NCBI GenBank assembly: GCA_958422185.1
Contig: CATZNW010000007.1
Location: forward strand, 21,598 to 85,597
DNA length: 64,000 bases
Direction of reading: 5' to 3'
Source: an uncultured Clostridium sp.
Lineage (GTDB): Bacteria; Bacillota; Clostridia; Oscillospirales; Acutalibacteraceae
Shown: piece by piece, positions 53,369 through 62,350 of the stretch
Layout: each line of letters starts with the position of its first letter
Position numbering within the stretch: position 1 is the first letter of the stretch
The notes under the pieces: model-generated
Told to the model about the DNA's origin: nothing
The model's input: only the letters and a program-made list of their open reading frames with translations
Database searches by the model: none
Made by a program: the position numbers and the translations under genes

Positions 53369-53427
53369 GCGTGAGCTCTCAACTGTATTGCATAACGGTA
53401 AGTATCTCAAAAAAGGAGGGGCATTGA

Positions 53428-54528
53428 ATGCCTGCCCTGTCTATCATGGTCAAACCCGCATCCTCTCTGTGCAATCTGCGGTGCGAATACTGCTTTTACA
53501 GAGACGTTGCGGAAAACAGAGAACAAATCGAATACGGGATCATGACCCGTGAAACTGCAAGAACGCTTATTGAAAAAGCGCTTGTTTTTGCGGACGGGGA
53601 ACCTGTTTCGTTTACTTTTCAGGGCGGCGAGCCCACACTTGCCGGACTTGGTTACTACAGGGATTTTGTCAGTGATCTAAAAATGCTCAACGCAAAAAAA
53701 AGCCCTGTTTTTCTGAGTATGCAGACGAACGGGGTCTTAATAAACAGCGACTGGGCAAGATTCCTTGCCGAAAACCATGTTCTGACCGGACTGAGCCTTG
53801 ACGGCGATTTTAATGCGAACAAATTCAGAAAAGACGAAAACTCAAGCAATGCTTTTTACAAAGTCATAAAGGCGGCGGAAACGCTCAGGAAACATGGTGC
53901 TGAATTTAATATCCTTGCCGTTTTGACCGGGTATACCGCAAGGCGGGGAAAGGAGATCTACAGGTTCTTCAAGAGCGAAGGATTCAAAAACATTCAGTTT
54001 ATTCCTTGTCTTAAGCCTTTTGGATTTAACGGCGAGAGCGAACTGTTTATGACTGAAAGCGAGTATGCTGATTTCCTTTGCAGTGTATTCAGCCTGTATG
54101 CCGCGGACTATAAAAAGGGAAAATATATAAGCGTGCGGCAATTTGACAACTGGGTGCGTCTTTATCTCGGAGGCGCGGCGGAGCAATGCGGAATGAACGG
54201 TTTCTGCTCACGTCAGTTCGTATGTGAAAGCAACGGAAACATCTATCCGTGCGATTTTTACTGTACGGACGAATATCTGCTTGGAAATATAAAAGAAAAT
54301 TCTTTTTCCGATATTGCATTTTGCGGCACGGCAATCAATTTTATAAAAGAAAGCGGCAATGCCAAACAGGAATGCAAAGGATGTGAATACTTTTACCTTT
54401 GCAGGGCGGGCGGCTGCAAGCGAACAAGGCAGAGCGCCGATTACTGCGGGGCATATAAAAAATTCTTTAAAAAATGCCTGCCGTTGTTTAAAAATTTTGA
54501 AGATCTGAAACAAAGTAATAAGATATAG
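53428..54528 (+). CDS. Anaerobic sulfatase-maturase-type radical SAM/SPASM protein
   Basis: The 366-residue protein has the radical SAM cluster motif CNLRCEYC (Cys15, 19, 22), FTFQGGEPTLAG, and a Cys-rich SPASM tail (CNGFC-like region, CESNGNIYPCDFYC, CKGCEYFYLCRAGGC) for auxiliary [4Fe-4S] clusters. Enzymes of this type turn a Cys or Ser of sulfatases into formylglycine in oxygen-free cells. No sulfatase with the needed target motif is in the window. AAGGAGG precedes the ATG; it follows the AraC gene by 59 bp. Confidence 0.88.
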   Translation: MPALSIMVKPASSLCNLRCEYCFYRDVAENREQIEYGIMTRETARTLIEKALVFADGEPVSFTFQGGEPTLAGLGYYRDFVSDLKMLNAKKSPVFLSMQTNGVLINSDWARFLAENHVLTGLSLDGDFNANKFRKDENSSNAFYKVIKAAETLRKHGAEFNILAVLTGYTARRGKEIYRFFKSEGFKNIQFIPCLKPFGFNGESELFMTESEYADFLCSVFSLYAADYKKGKYISVRQFDNWVRLYLGGAAEQCGMNGFCSRQFVCESNGNIYPCDFYCTDEYLLGNIKENSFSDIAFCGTAINFIKESGNAKQECKGCEYFYLCRAGGCKRTRQSADYCGAYKKFFKKCLPLFKNFEDLKQSNKI

Positions 54529-54536
54529 CGCAAAAA

Positions 54537-54577
54537 GATCCCGCAGCGGCTTAAACCAACCGTCTGCGGGATCTGAT
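54537..54577. terminator. Terminator between convergent genes
   Basis: Stem GATCCCGCAG (54537-54546) with CTGCGGGATC (54564-54573) and an inner CGG/CCG pairing. The T run is stronger on the minus strand, so rmuC is its main user. Confidence 0.85.
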
Positions 54578-54581
54578 TATT

Positions 54582-55814
54582 TTAGTCTTCAATACCTAAA
54601 ATATCGTTGGCTGCATTTGTTTCAAGCGTTTCAACGCCCTTAAGATTTTTCTGAATGATATGATTTCTTTTATCAGCGTCATCCAGCACCTTGCCTGCTT
54701 CGTCGATCTTTTTCCTTGCCTTGGTAAGCAGGTCTCCGAACTTTTCATACTGCGTTTTGGCGGCGCCCAGGACCTTCCAAACCTCGTTCGCCTTCTTGTT
54801 GATCGCAATCGTGCGAAAGCCCATTGCGAGAGAATTCAGCAGTGCGGTAATCGTGCTCGGTCCCGCGATCATAACGCCCTGGGCCTGCAAAGTTTCCGCA
54901 ATGCCGCTTTTTCCGGACGCGATCTCCGCATAAAGCCCCTCTGTTGCGAGGTACAGGATCGCAAACGGGGTCGTATTCGGCGGCGCAACATATTTTTTGA
55001 CAAGTTTAGCCTCATCCTTGACCCTTGCTTCAAGCGCTTTTCGCGCTTTTTCAAGTTCCTCGTAGTTGCCGTTTTCGGCGGCCGCGGAGAGCCTGATATA
55101 ATCCTCCATGGGGAATTTGGAATCTATGGGAAGATATGTGATCTCGTCATTGTCCTTGGCGGGGATGCGAACAGCAAACTCAACGCGCCCGTCATACGCC
55201 GGATTTGTCTTAACATTTGTGTCATACATATTGGGTATGGTTTCATCAAGAATATTGCCAAGCTGCACTTCCGCCCATGTGCCCCTTGCCTTAACGTTCG
55301 TAAGCACCTTATTGAGGCTTTTTACGTTATCTGTAACGCCGGATGAAAGTTCCTTCATTTCGCCAAGGCTTTTATAAACGTTTGAAAGCTGTTCGGAAAC
55401 GGTCTTAAAAGACGCATTTAGGCGCTGATTCAGCGTTTCTGCCAGCTTTTCATCAACCGTTTTACGCATTTCATCCAGTTTTTTCTCGTTGCTTTCCTGC
55501 ATTCTGGTAATCGAAACGGATATCTTCTCCGTCTGTTTATACGAATTTTCCGCAAGCGTTTCGTTGATCTTCATCATCTGCTGATAATTTTTTTCCGTAA
55601 GATCCTGCATACCGCGGGTGACTTCGCGCAGTGATTTATCCGTTTGGTTGGAAAGATAATCGAGCCTGCCGGAAAGATTATCAAGCTTTTCCGTTACGGG
55701 TTTGACCTTTTCGTGGGCATCATCTGCCTTCGGCTTATTTTTGACGGAAACCGCAAGAGCGGCGGCGCAAATAACTATAAGTACCACAAGCAGCACAACA
55801 ATTAAAATATCCAT
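54582..55814 (-). CDS. rmuC: RmuC-family DNA recombination protein
   Basis: The 410-residue protein starts with one membrane helix (about 3-24), then a long coiled coil (about 35-165), then the RmuC nuclease-like domain (ARGTWAEVQLGNILDETI through ATEGLYAEIAS). RmuC limits recombination at inverted repeats in E. coli; its biochemical activity is not fully settled. It is a single-gene unit ending at a shared terminator. Confidence 0.93.
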   Translation of the reverse strand: MDILIVVLLVVLIVICAAALAVSVKNKPKADDAHEKVKPVTEKLDNLSGRLDYLSNQTDKSLREVTRGMQDLTEKNYQQMMKINETLAENSYKQTEKISVSITRMQESNEKKLDEMRKTVDEKLAETLNQRLNASFKTVSEQLSNVYKSLGEMKELSSGVTDNVKSLNKVLTNVKARGTWAEVQLGNILDETIPNMYDTNVKTNPAYDGRVEFAVRIPAKDNDEITYLPIDSKFPMEDYIRLSAAAENGNYEELEKARKALEARVKDEAKLVKKYVAPPNTTPFAILYLATEGLYAEIASGKSGIAETLQAQGVMIAGPSTITALLNSLAMGFRTIAINKKANEVWKVLGAAKTQYEKFGDLLTKARKKIDEAGKVLDDADKRNHIIQKNLKGVETLETNAANDILGIED

Positions 55815-55930
55815 ACAAAACCTCCGTTTTTCTACGATTATTTTAACATAAAAAAGAATCCGCTACAACAATAATTTCGTTTTGCACGGCAACAGGCCGA
55901 AAAAGCGGACTTTCCATCTTTACTGTGCAC

Positions 55931-55959
55931 TTGCAAACCGCGCTTCATGCTGATATAAT
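55931..55959 (+). promoter_or_regulatory. hisC promoter, extended -10
   Basis: TTGCAA, 17 bp, TATAAT with TGA just before it (TGN-TATAAT). Start near 55966 leaves a leader of only about 11 nt. Confidence 0.78.
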
Positions 55960-55976
55960 AGCAAAGAGGTAGAGAT

Positions 55977-57038
55977 ATGGAAAATTTATGGACTGAAAAT
56001 ATAAGAAAAGTTGAGCCTTATGTACCGGGCGAGCAGAGCCGAGAAAAGGATATCGTCAAACTGAACGCTAATGAAAATCCCTATCCCCCGTCGCCCAAGG
56101 TATTTGAGGCAATAAGCAATTTTGACTGTTCACGCCTTAAATTTTACCCGGACGCAAATGCCAGCGAATTTAAGGCGGCGATCGCGAAACATTACGGAGT
56201 GAAAAAGGAAAACGTATTTATAGGCAACGGATCCGACGATGTGCTTGCGCTTTCGTTCCAGACCTTTTTCAACAGCAAAAAACCGATAGTTTATCCCGAT
56301 ATCACATATAGTTTTTACCCCGTATGGTGTGAACTTTTCGGGATACCTTACAAAACTTATCCGCTTGGCAGTGATTTCAGAATAAACGCGGAGGATTACA
56401 AAGAGGAAAACGGAGGCGTTGTTCTTCCCAATCCCAATGCTCCGACTTCGCTTGGCGAGGGCAGAGAATTCATTGAAAAAATGATGGAATACAACAGGGA
56501 CAGCATTGTTATTATTGACGAAGCCTATGTTGATTTCGGCGGATATTCAAGCGTTGGGCTTACAAAGAAATATGAAAATCTGCTTGTTACCGCCACGTTT
56601 TCAAAAAGCCGCAGCCTTGCCGGAATGCGGATCGGTTTTGCGATAGGCAGCGAAAAACTGATTTCGGCGCTTGAAGCCGTTAAAAATTCATACAACAGCT
56701 ACACCGTAAACAGCATAGCTATGGCGGCGGGAACGGCAGCTGTCAAAGACGCCGATTACTTCAATAAAACCGTTTCAAAAGTTATCAGCACCAGGGAAAG
56801 AGTAAAAAATGAAATGAGAAAACTCGGATTTGAGGTACTCGATTCCCAAACGAACTTTCTGATGGCGTCCTTCCCCGGTAAGGATATGAAAAAATATTTT
56901 GAATATCTTAAAACCGAAAAAGTGTTCATAAGATATTTTAACAAACCAAGGATCAGTAAATATGTGCGCATAACCATAGGCACAGATGAGGAAATGGATA
57001 TTTTTCTTAATAAAACAAAAAATTTTTTAGGTTATTGA
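55977..57038 (+). CDS. hisC: Histidinol-phosphate aminotransferase
   Basis: The 353-residue PLP enzyme has KLNANENPYPPSP at the N-terminus, the cofactor region NPNAPTSLG and IIDEAYVDFGG, and the Schiff-base Lys in FSKSRSLAGMRIGFA. It transfers an amino group to imidazole-acetol phosphate in histidine synthesis. Other his genes are absent nearby, so it may also serve aromatic amino acids, as related enzymes do. AGAGGTAG precedes the ATG. Confidence 0.9.
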   Translation: MENLWTENIRKVEPYVPGEQSREKDIVKLNANENPYPPSPKVFEAISNFDCSRLKFYPDANASEFKAAIAKHYGVKKENVFIGNGSDDVLALSFQTFFNSKKPIVYPDITYSFYPVWCELFGIPYKTYPLGSDFRINAEDYKEENGGVVLPNPNAPTSLGEGREFIEKMMEYNRDSIVIIDEAYVDFGGYSSVGLTKKYENLLVTATFSKSRSLAGMRIGFAIGSEKLISALEAVKNSYNSYTVNSIAMAAGTAAVKDADYFNKTVSKVISTRERVKNEMRKLGFEVLDSQTNFLMASFPGKDMKKYFEYLKTEKVFIRYFNKPRISKYVRITIGTDEEMDIFLNKTKNFLGY

Positions 57039-57046
57039 GCGTGAAA

Positions 57047-57080
57047 ATACCCGGGATGGATTAAGATCCCGGGTATCTTT
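57047..57080. terminator. Terminator after hisC
   Basis: Perfect 11-bp stem ATACCCGGGAT (57047-57057) with ATCCCGGGTAT (57066-57076), 8-nt loop, short T stretches on both sides; shared with the convergent small gene. Confidence 0.82.
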
Positions 57081-57082
57081 GA

Positions 57083-57298
57083 TTATACGCCCCAGCACAG
57101 AGCTATTACAGACGCAAGGAAAGAGAGCGCAACAGCAACTACTATGAAACCCAATCTTGCCTTTATGCTTCCAAGTTTATCATTTATTTCAATAAGCAAG
57201 CGTTTCGGATCGTCAAAATCAAGTTCCTTTAACAGCTTGTCTTTCTTTCGGGTTTCATCTGCCTGTTTCATTTCCTCTTCAAATTCTTTGTCTTCCAT
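57083..57298 (-). CDS. Small tail-anchored membrane protein, unknown
   Basis: The 71-residue product has a highly charged helical N-terminal part (MEDKEFEEEMKQADETRKK) and one C-terminal membrane helix (about 50-69). I chose ATG 57298, which follows AAAAGGGGG by 7 bp; the frame extends to 57376 without support. It lies downstream of the clpC terminator. Such small proteins often anchor or regulate a membrane partner. No family recognised. Confidence 0.65.
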   Translation of the reverse strand: MEDKEFEEEMKQADETRKKDKLLKELDFDDPKRLLIEINDKLGSIKARLGFIVVAVALSFLASVIALCWGV

Positions 57299-57376
57299 CC
57301 GGATCCCCCTTTTCATTTTCTGAGAAGGCATCTCTGTAATTCTAAAGTAACACAAAGAAAAGCAAAAGTCAAACAA

Positions 57377-57413
57377 AAGGCCTGTATAAAGGCAATGCCT
57401 TTACACAGGCCTT
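57377..57413 (-). terminator. Terminator of the ctsR-clpC operon
   Basis: Stem AAGGCCTGT-A-TAAAGGC (57377-57393) with GCCTTTA-C-ACAGGCCTT (57397-57413), loop of three, then T-rich sequence on the minus strand. Confidence 0.93.
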
Positions 57414-57417
57414 CATA

Positions 57418-59892
57418 TTACTCGGCAGTTTCAGCCGTATCTTTTTCTGTCGAGGCAGAACCGGCCGCACTTTCAAAAGTAAATTTGCCGTCTTTGAAAT
57501 CCGCAACATACCTGCCGCCGGAAAGCACCTGCTTTTCAAGCATAAGTTCTGAAAGCGGATCCTCTATCTTCTGCTGTATAGCACGGCGGAGGGGTCTTGC
57601 GCCGTAAACGTTATCAAATCCCGCATCCGCAATCGCGCTGATAGCCGCGTCGGAAAAGGAAAGTTCGATATCCATTTCATCAAGCCTCTTGGTGAGGGTC
57701 CTGAGCATACGCTTTGCGATCTCCTTGATATCGTCTTTCTCAAGGCGGTTGAAAACGATGATCTCATCGATCCTGTTAAGAAACTCGGGTTTAAAGGTCT
57801 TTTTAAGATCTTCCATAACAAGATCTTCAATATTCCTGTTTTCGTCCTCGCTTTCACCGAACCCAAGAGAGGATCTGTTATTTGTGATCTTTGACGCGCC
57901 GACGTTTGACGTCATAATGATTATAGCGTTTTTAAAGGATACCTTTCGACCTTTGGAATCGGTGAGGACTCCGTCTTCAAGGATCTGAAGAAGCATGTTG
58001 AAAACATCCGGGTGCGCCTTTTCTATCTCATCAAAAAGAACTACGGAATACGGCTTTCTTCTGATCTTTTCAGTTAGCTGGCCGCCCTCTTCAAAGCCGA
58101 CATATCCCGGAGGCGAGCCTATGAGTTTGGATACGGTATGCTTTTCCATATATTCGCTCATATCCAGTTTGATAATAGCGTCCTCCGAGCCGAACATCGC
58201 CTCGGCAAGAGATTTACAAAGTTCTGTTTTGCCGACGCCGGTGGGGCCGAGGAATATAAACGAACCAAGCGGTCTGTTGGGGTTTTTGATGCCTACTCTT
58301 CCGCGCCTGATCGCTTTTGCAACGGCGGACACAGCTTTATCCTGGCCGACGATCCTTTCATGCAGAATCTTTTCCATATTGAGAAGTCTTTCTGACTCCT
58401 CTTTTGTAAGCTGGGTCACCGGAATACCGGACCACGCGGACACTACGTTGGCAATATCCTCTGTTGTGACCTCCTTGATATCCTTTCCGGAACGGTTCTT
58501 CCATTTATCTTTTTCCTCGTCAAGCAAGGTCTGAAGTTCTTTTTCCTTATCCCTTATCTTAGCCGCGGCCTCAAAATCCTGACTTTTGACAGCGGAAGCC
58601 TTTTCCTGCTCCAAGCGTTTAATCTCCTGCTCCATGCTCTTAAGATTCGGAGGTGCTGTAAAGGCTTTAAGCCTAACGCGAGAGGCAGCCTCGTCAATAA
58701 GATCGATGGCTTTGTCCGGAAGGAATCTGTCCGCAATATATCTTGAACTCATCTTAACAGCGGTTTCGATTGCTTCGTCCGAGATCTTTACCTTGTGATG
58801 CGCCTCGTATTTATCACGCAGACCCTTAAGGATCTCAACCGTTTCTTCCTCTGAAGGCTCACCAACCATAACGCTCTGGAATCGGCGTTCCAGCGCGGCG
58901 TCCTTTTCAATATTTTTTCTGTACTCGTCTATTGTAGTGGCGCCGATCACCTGGATCTCACCCCTTGCAAGAGCAGGCTTAAGAATATTGGCAGCGTCTA
59001 CTGCGCCTTCCGCGGCGCCCGCACCGATAAGAGTGTGCACCTCGTCAATGAAGAGGATAACGTTTTTTGCGTTTTTGACCTCATCCATAGCTTTTTTGAT
59101 ACGTTCCTCAAAATCGCCTCTGTACTTTGTGCCGGCAACCATTGAGGTAAGATCAAGAGCAACGATCTTTTTACCGGAAAGAAGCTCAGGCACCTCATCC
59201 TTTACTATTTTAAGGGCAAGACCCTCAGCAATAGCGGTCTTACCAACACCGGGCTCGCCGATAAGACACGGATTGTTTTTTGTTCTTCTTGAAAGGATCT
59301 GTATAACTCTTTCAATTTCCTTTTCCCTGCCGATAACGGGGTCAATACCGCCGTTTTGAGCCTTCTCCGTAAGATCGGTACCGAACTCGTCAAGGGTCGG
59401 CGTATTGCTTTTGCCCTTTCTGCCGCTCTTGGAGCCTCTGAACTCGGCATTCGGCCTTGCAAGGTCGTTAACAAGTTCTTCAGTAAAGCTTTCCGCCTCA
59501 ACCGAACAGGCATTCAGAAGTTTTACAGCGCCTGAATCGCCCTCTCTAAGCAAGGCAAGAAGCAGATGTTCCGTGCCTACAAAGGAATTCCTCATTCCCC
59601 GCGCAAGCTGAAAGCTCACTTCAAGCACACGCTTAGCCGTCGGCGTAAAATCATTTGGCGAAAGTGCCGTAGGGTTACCTACGCCGGTGCTTTCCTTTAT
59701 CAGTTCCTCGATCTTATCGAGCGTTACGCCTTTCTCGGACAAAAGCTGTGCCCCGTAGCTTGTATTTTCTTTCAGCACGCCTATTAATATGTGCTCCGTA
59801 CCTATATAAGTATGGCCAAAATTTTCAGCAGCTTTGATTGCAAGATTTAAAACATCGTTTGCTTTTTGAGTAAAGCTGTTAAACCTGTACAT
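57418..59892 (-). CDS. clpC: ATP-dependent Clp protease ATPase subunit ClpC
   Basis: The 824-residue AAA+ unfoldase has two N-terminal Clp repeats (1 to about 145), a first AAA domain with GEPGVGKTAIAEG, a UVR-type middle domain (EIKRLEQEKASAVKSQDFEAAAKIRDKE reads within about 415-450), and a second AAA domain with GPTGVGKTELCKSLAEAMFG. It unfolds proteins, including McsB-tagged ones, for ClpP. AGGAGG precedes the ATG. It ends the ctsR-mcsA-mcsB-clpC heat-shock operon. Confidence 0.97.
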   Translation of the reverse strand: MYRFNSFTQKANDVLNLAIKAAENFGHTYIGTEHILIGVLKENTSYGAQLLSEKGVTLDKIEELIKESTGVGNPTALSPNDFTPTAKRVLEVSFQLARGMRNSFVGTEHLLLALLREGDSGAVKLLNACSVEAESFTEELVNDLARPNAEFRGSKSGRKGKSNTPTLDEFGTDLTEKAQNGGIDPVIGREKEIERVIQILSRRTKNNPCLIGEPGVGKTAIAEGLALKIVKDEVPELLSGKKIVALDLTSMVAGTKYRGDFEERIKKAMDEVKNAKNVILFIDEVHTLIGAGAAEGAVDAANILKPALARGEIQVIGATTIDEYRKNIEKDAALERRFQSVMVGEPSEEETVEILKGLRDKYEAHHKVKISDEAIETAVKMSSRYIADRFLPDKAIDLIDEAASRVRLKAFTAPPNLKSMEQEIKRLEQEKASAVKSQDFEAAAKIRDKEKELQTLLDEEKDKWKNRSGKDIKEVTTEDIANVVSAWSGIPVTQLTKEESERLLNMEKILHERIVGQDKAVSAVAKAIRRGRVGIKNPNRPLGSFIFLGPTGVGKTELCKSLAEAMFGSEDAIIKLDMSEYMEKHTVSKLIGSPPGYVGFEEGGQLTEKIRRKPYSVVLFDEIEKAHPDVFNMLLQILEDGVLTDSKGRKVSFKNAIIIMTSNVGASKITNNRSSLGFGESEDENRNIEDLVMEDLKKTFKPEFLNRIDEIIVFNRLEKDDIKEIAKRMLRTLTKRLDEMDIELSFSDAAISAIADAGFDNVYGARPLRRAIQQKIEDPLSELMLEKQVLSGGRYVADFKDGKFTFESAAGSASTEKDTAETAE

Positions 59893-59996
59893 AAAAATTC
59901 CTCCTTAATATGCCGGAATAAGAATCTGACCCGCTATTATCAAGTAAAACATTATTGATTTATCCATCACCAATAAGCCGCAACCGTTTCAGTTGA

Positions 59997-60989
59997 TCAT
60001 ACCGGCATTTTTCTTATATCTTCCGCCCTGAGTTTCTGAACTGACTCAGGACTGTTTTCGCAGCCGTGAGCGGTTAAAACATTTCCGTCTGCCATAGTGT
60101 GTATCATGGCGGTGATCTGATTTATATCACAGTCAAAATAACCGAGCGCGGCCCCGAGCCTTATATCCGAAGCAAGAGCAATGAATTCGGAATAGCTTAA
60201 ACGCCTTGCCATTTTCAGTGTGCCCATACTTCTGTAAAGTTTATCCTCCCAGAACTCGCTGTTTTTCATCGTTGCCCTGAGATTTCTTTCCTGCATTGCT
60301 ATCTGAAGAGCAACGGAGGAGATATTATCTATCGCCTCTTTTTCGGTTATACCTAGGGTAACATGATTGGTAAGCTGATAGAAAGAACTTCCCTCACCGT
60401 ACAGCGGGCGGAGCGTTAAACCGAGCTTGCCTACAAGCGAGGACAGCCGGCCGATTGAGCCGTTTTCCCTGATCGCAGGCAGGTGCAGCCCGACGGAGAT
60501 CTTGAGTCCGGTACCGAGATTTATGGGACTTGCGGTCAAAAAACCAAGCTTTTCATCAAAAGCTATAGGAAGACTTTTCAGAAAAACATTATCTGCCTTA
60601 TCCGCCTTTTTATATGCCTTTTCAATCTCTAGACCGCTGGCAAACGCGCAGATCCTGATATGATCTTCCTCACACAGCATGACGCAAACGCTTTCGTCCT
60701 CAGTCGCAAGAAACGCTCCTTTTTCGCGTGCAAATTCGGGACTGATCATCTGCCTTTCGGCATAAGCAGCTGCCTGTGCATTACTTTTTCCCGCAAGATC
60801 GATGAGTTCAAAATCTCCTGCAAGCTCTGAATTCTTGATACAGGCGTAAAGTTTTTTTACCGTACTGCGTCTGATCTCCGGGCTTAATTTATTCTTAAAC
60901 GGCGTATCTTCCAAATTTCTTGCAAGCCTCACTTTTGAGTAAACGATCACGTCATTATCTGCTCCGCCCAAGCTGTACCACTTGCTCAT
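59997..60989 (-). CDS. mcsB: Protein arginine kinase McsB
   Basis: The 330-residue protein has the phosphagen-kinase-like fold: YSKVRLARNL (about 17-26), CEEDHIRICAF (106-116) and GTGLKISVGLHLPAI. It phosphorylates arginine on misfolded proteins, marking them for ClpCP, and inactivates CtsR. The loop that is usually CP-TN-GTG reads TASPINLGTG, with Ser154 where family members known to me have Cys. ATG 60989 abuts the mcsA stop. Confidence 0.93.
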   Translation of the reverse strand: MSKWYSLGGADNDVIVYSKVRLARNLEDTPFKNKLSPEIRRSTVKKLYACIKNSELAGDFELIDLAGKSNAQAAAYAERQMISPEFAREKGAFLATEDESVCVMLCEEDHIRICAFASGLEIEKAYKKADKADNVFLKSLPIAFDEKLGFLTASPINLGTGLKISVGLHLPAIRENGSIGRLSSLVGKLGLTLRPLYGEGSSFYQLTNHVTLGITEKEAIDNISSVALQIAMQERNLRATMKNSEFWEDKLYRSMGTLKMARRLSYSEFIALASDIRLGAALGYFDCDINQITAMIHTMADGNVLTAHGCENSPESVQKLRAEDIRKMPV

Positions 60990-61523
60990 TTATTTATCCT
61001 CCCCGGTAATTTCCTTGATTTTATCCCTGATAACAGCAGCATCCTCAAACCGCTGGTCTTTTACAGCCTGCTGAAGATCGCCCTGTAATTTTTCAAGTTC
61101 GCTTTTCGGCTGCGGCTTTGGCGCTGCTTTATTCTCCTCCTTGTCGGGAACTTCGGTATAGGTTATATTTTTTCCCACATGACTTGCATTGCCGTGGAGT
61201 TTGAAAATCGAAGGCTCCAGACGATCTGAGAATTTTGAATAACAGTCCGCACAGCCCACGAGTCCGCTGTTTATGATATCGTTAAACGTTGATCCGCAGC
61301 TTTCACACCTGTCCACGCCGGAAAGAATGTTCATTGCCGGGATGCCAGCTCCAAGCAGATTTCCAAGAAACGTATCCGCAAAGAAATCCTCCGGGCTGAA
61401 ATCATTCATGACTCCCAGCTCTTTTGCGCAGTCCTCACAAAGGTGCATCTCCGTAACCTTGCCGTTTATATTCTGTTTAAAGTAGGTTGTAGCCTCGTTC
61501 TGATTACAATGTTGACATTTCAT
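60990..61523 (-). CDS. mcsA: McsA, zinc-binding activator of McsB
   Basis: The 177-residue product starts at ATG 61523 (MKCQHCNQNEATTYF) after AAAGGA; the frame extends to 61556. It has four CXXC-type zinc pairs (CQHC, CEDC, CESC, CADC) and a C-terminal UVR motif (ELEKLQGDLQQAVKDQRFEDAA region). It activates McsB and helps control CtsR. It overlaps the operon layout ctsR-mcsA-mcsB. Confidence 0.93.
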   Translation of the reverse strand: MKCQHCNQNEATTYFKQNINGKVTEMHLCEDCAKELGVMNDFSPEDFFADTFLGNLLGAGIPAMNILSGVDRCESCGSTFNDIINSGLVGCADCYSKFSDRLEPSIFKLHGNASHVGKNITYTEVPDKEENKAAPKPQPKSELEKLQGDLQQAVKDQRFEDAAVIRDKIKEITGEDK

Positions 61524-61552
61524 AATAAATTCAATCCTTTCATAAAGAAAAA

Positions 61553-62002
61553 TCATCCGATATACGCAAGAAGCATTCTTTTAAACTGCCTTGCGCGTAC
61601 GGCGTCTCTGTTTTTCTGCGGCAGATCTTTAAAGTTTACATCCGCTACCGCCGCAGATAAGATCTTGGCGCTCTTATCATCAATCATATTTTGGTAATTG
61701 AGATTATAAATGTTTGCTTTTGCGGAACGCTCGTCTATGGAGTCTCCAATACTGTTGATTAGCGCCATGATGGCGGAATTTTTTGAATTTGCGCGGGTGA
61801 TATAAATACATCCTCCGCCCCCTCTGCGGCTCTCTATGCGATATCCCTGTTCGGGCGTGAACCGCGAAGTTATCACATAGTTTATCTGGCTGGGAACGCA
61901 GCCGAGCTGAGACGCCAGGTCATTTCTTTTTATCCTTATAGTTGAATTGTCATCATCAAACATATCAAGGATCATTCCCGCTATTGCGTCCGACATATTC
62001 AC
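61553..62002 (-). CDS. ctsR: Heat-shock repressor CtsR
   Basis: The 149-residue protein has an N-terminal winged helix with the tetraglycine wing RRGGGGCIYI (about 59-68) and a C-terminal dimer domain ending NRDAVRARQFKRMLLAYIG. It represses clp genes at normal temperature. GTG 62002 has AAGGGAAG 9 bp upstream; ATG 61996 is the alternative start. CtsR-type boxes lie in its own promoter, so it is autoregulated. Confidence 0.95.
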   Translation of the reverse strand: MNMSDAIAGMILDMFDDDNSTIRIKRNDLASQLGCVPSQINYVITSRFTPEQGYRIESRRGGGGCIYITRANSKNSAIMALINSIGDSIDERSAKANIYNLNYQNMIDDKSAKILSAAVADVNFKDLPQKNRDAVRARQFKRMLLAYIG

Positions 62003-62067
62003 GCTTGATCACTTCCCTTTTCATTTTTAAGCCTTTTGTTTTGTCAAAGCGTTTTATTGCTTTTGAC

Positions 62068-62124
62068 TTTGACTTTCCTTGACTTTCTGAGTTAATATTA
62101 CCACAAAGGTCAAACAAAGTCAAG
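62068..62124 (-). promoter_or_regulatory. ctsR promoter with two CtsR operator boxes
   Basis: Minus strand TTGACT, 17 bp, TAATAT (62095-62123). GGTCAAACAAAGTCAAG (62108-62124, plus strand) covers the -35 region, and AGTCAAGGAAAGTCAAA (62068-62084, minus strand) lies after the start point. Both fit the CtsR tandem heptad RGTCAAA-NNN-RGTCAAA with one or no mismatch per half. Confidence 0.82.
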
Positions 62125-62303
62125 AACTTTTTTATAAAATTTTTAAAAATTTTAAATTGCCGATTTTAGGCTTGACTGAGCCGATTTTCAGCATTTTAAT
62201 TATTATAGACTGAAATTTATTTTAAAATTTTTTTGATTTTGCAGGTTTGCTTTCAGCGGTAAAGGTCAAAAAGATCAAAATAAAAGTCAAAGATCATTCC
62301 AAC
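62125..62303. other. AT-rich intergenic region with further GTCAAA-like motifs
   Basis: No gene is seen. GCCGATTTT occurs twice (near 62159 and 62191). At 62265-62294 there are GGTCAAAAAGATCAAA and AGTCAAAG, close to but not matching CtsR box spacing. Confidence 0.4.
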
Positions 62304-62331
62304 AAAAAATGCGCCCGGAAAACCGGACGCA
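62304..62331 (-). terminator. Terminator after the Cys-rich microprotein gene
   Basis: Stem TGCGCCCGG (62310-62318) with CCGGACGCA (62323-62331), one G-U pair, loop AAAA, followed by six T's on the minus strand. Confidence 0.88.
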
Positions 62332-62350
62332 CCGTTTGGTACTCATTCAA

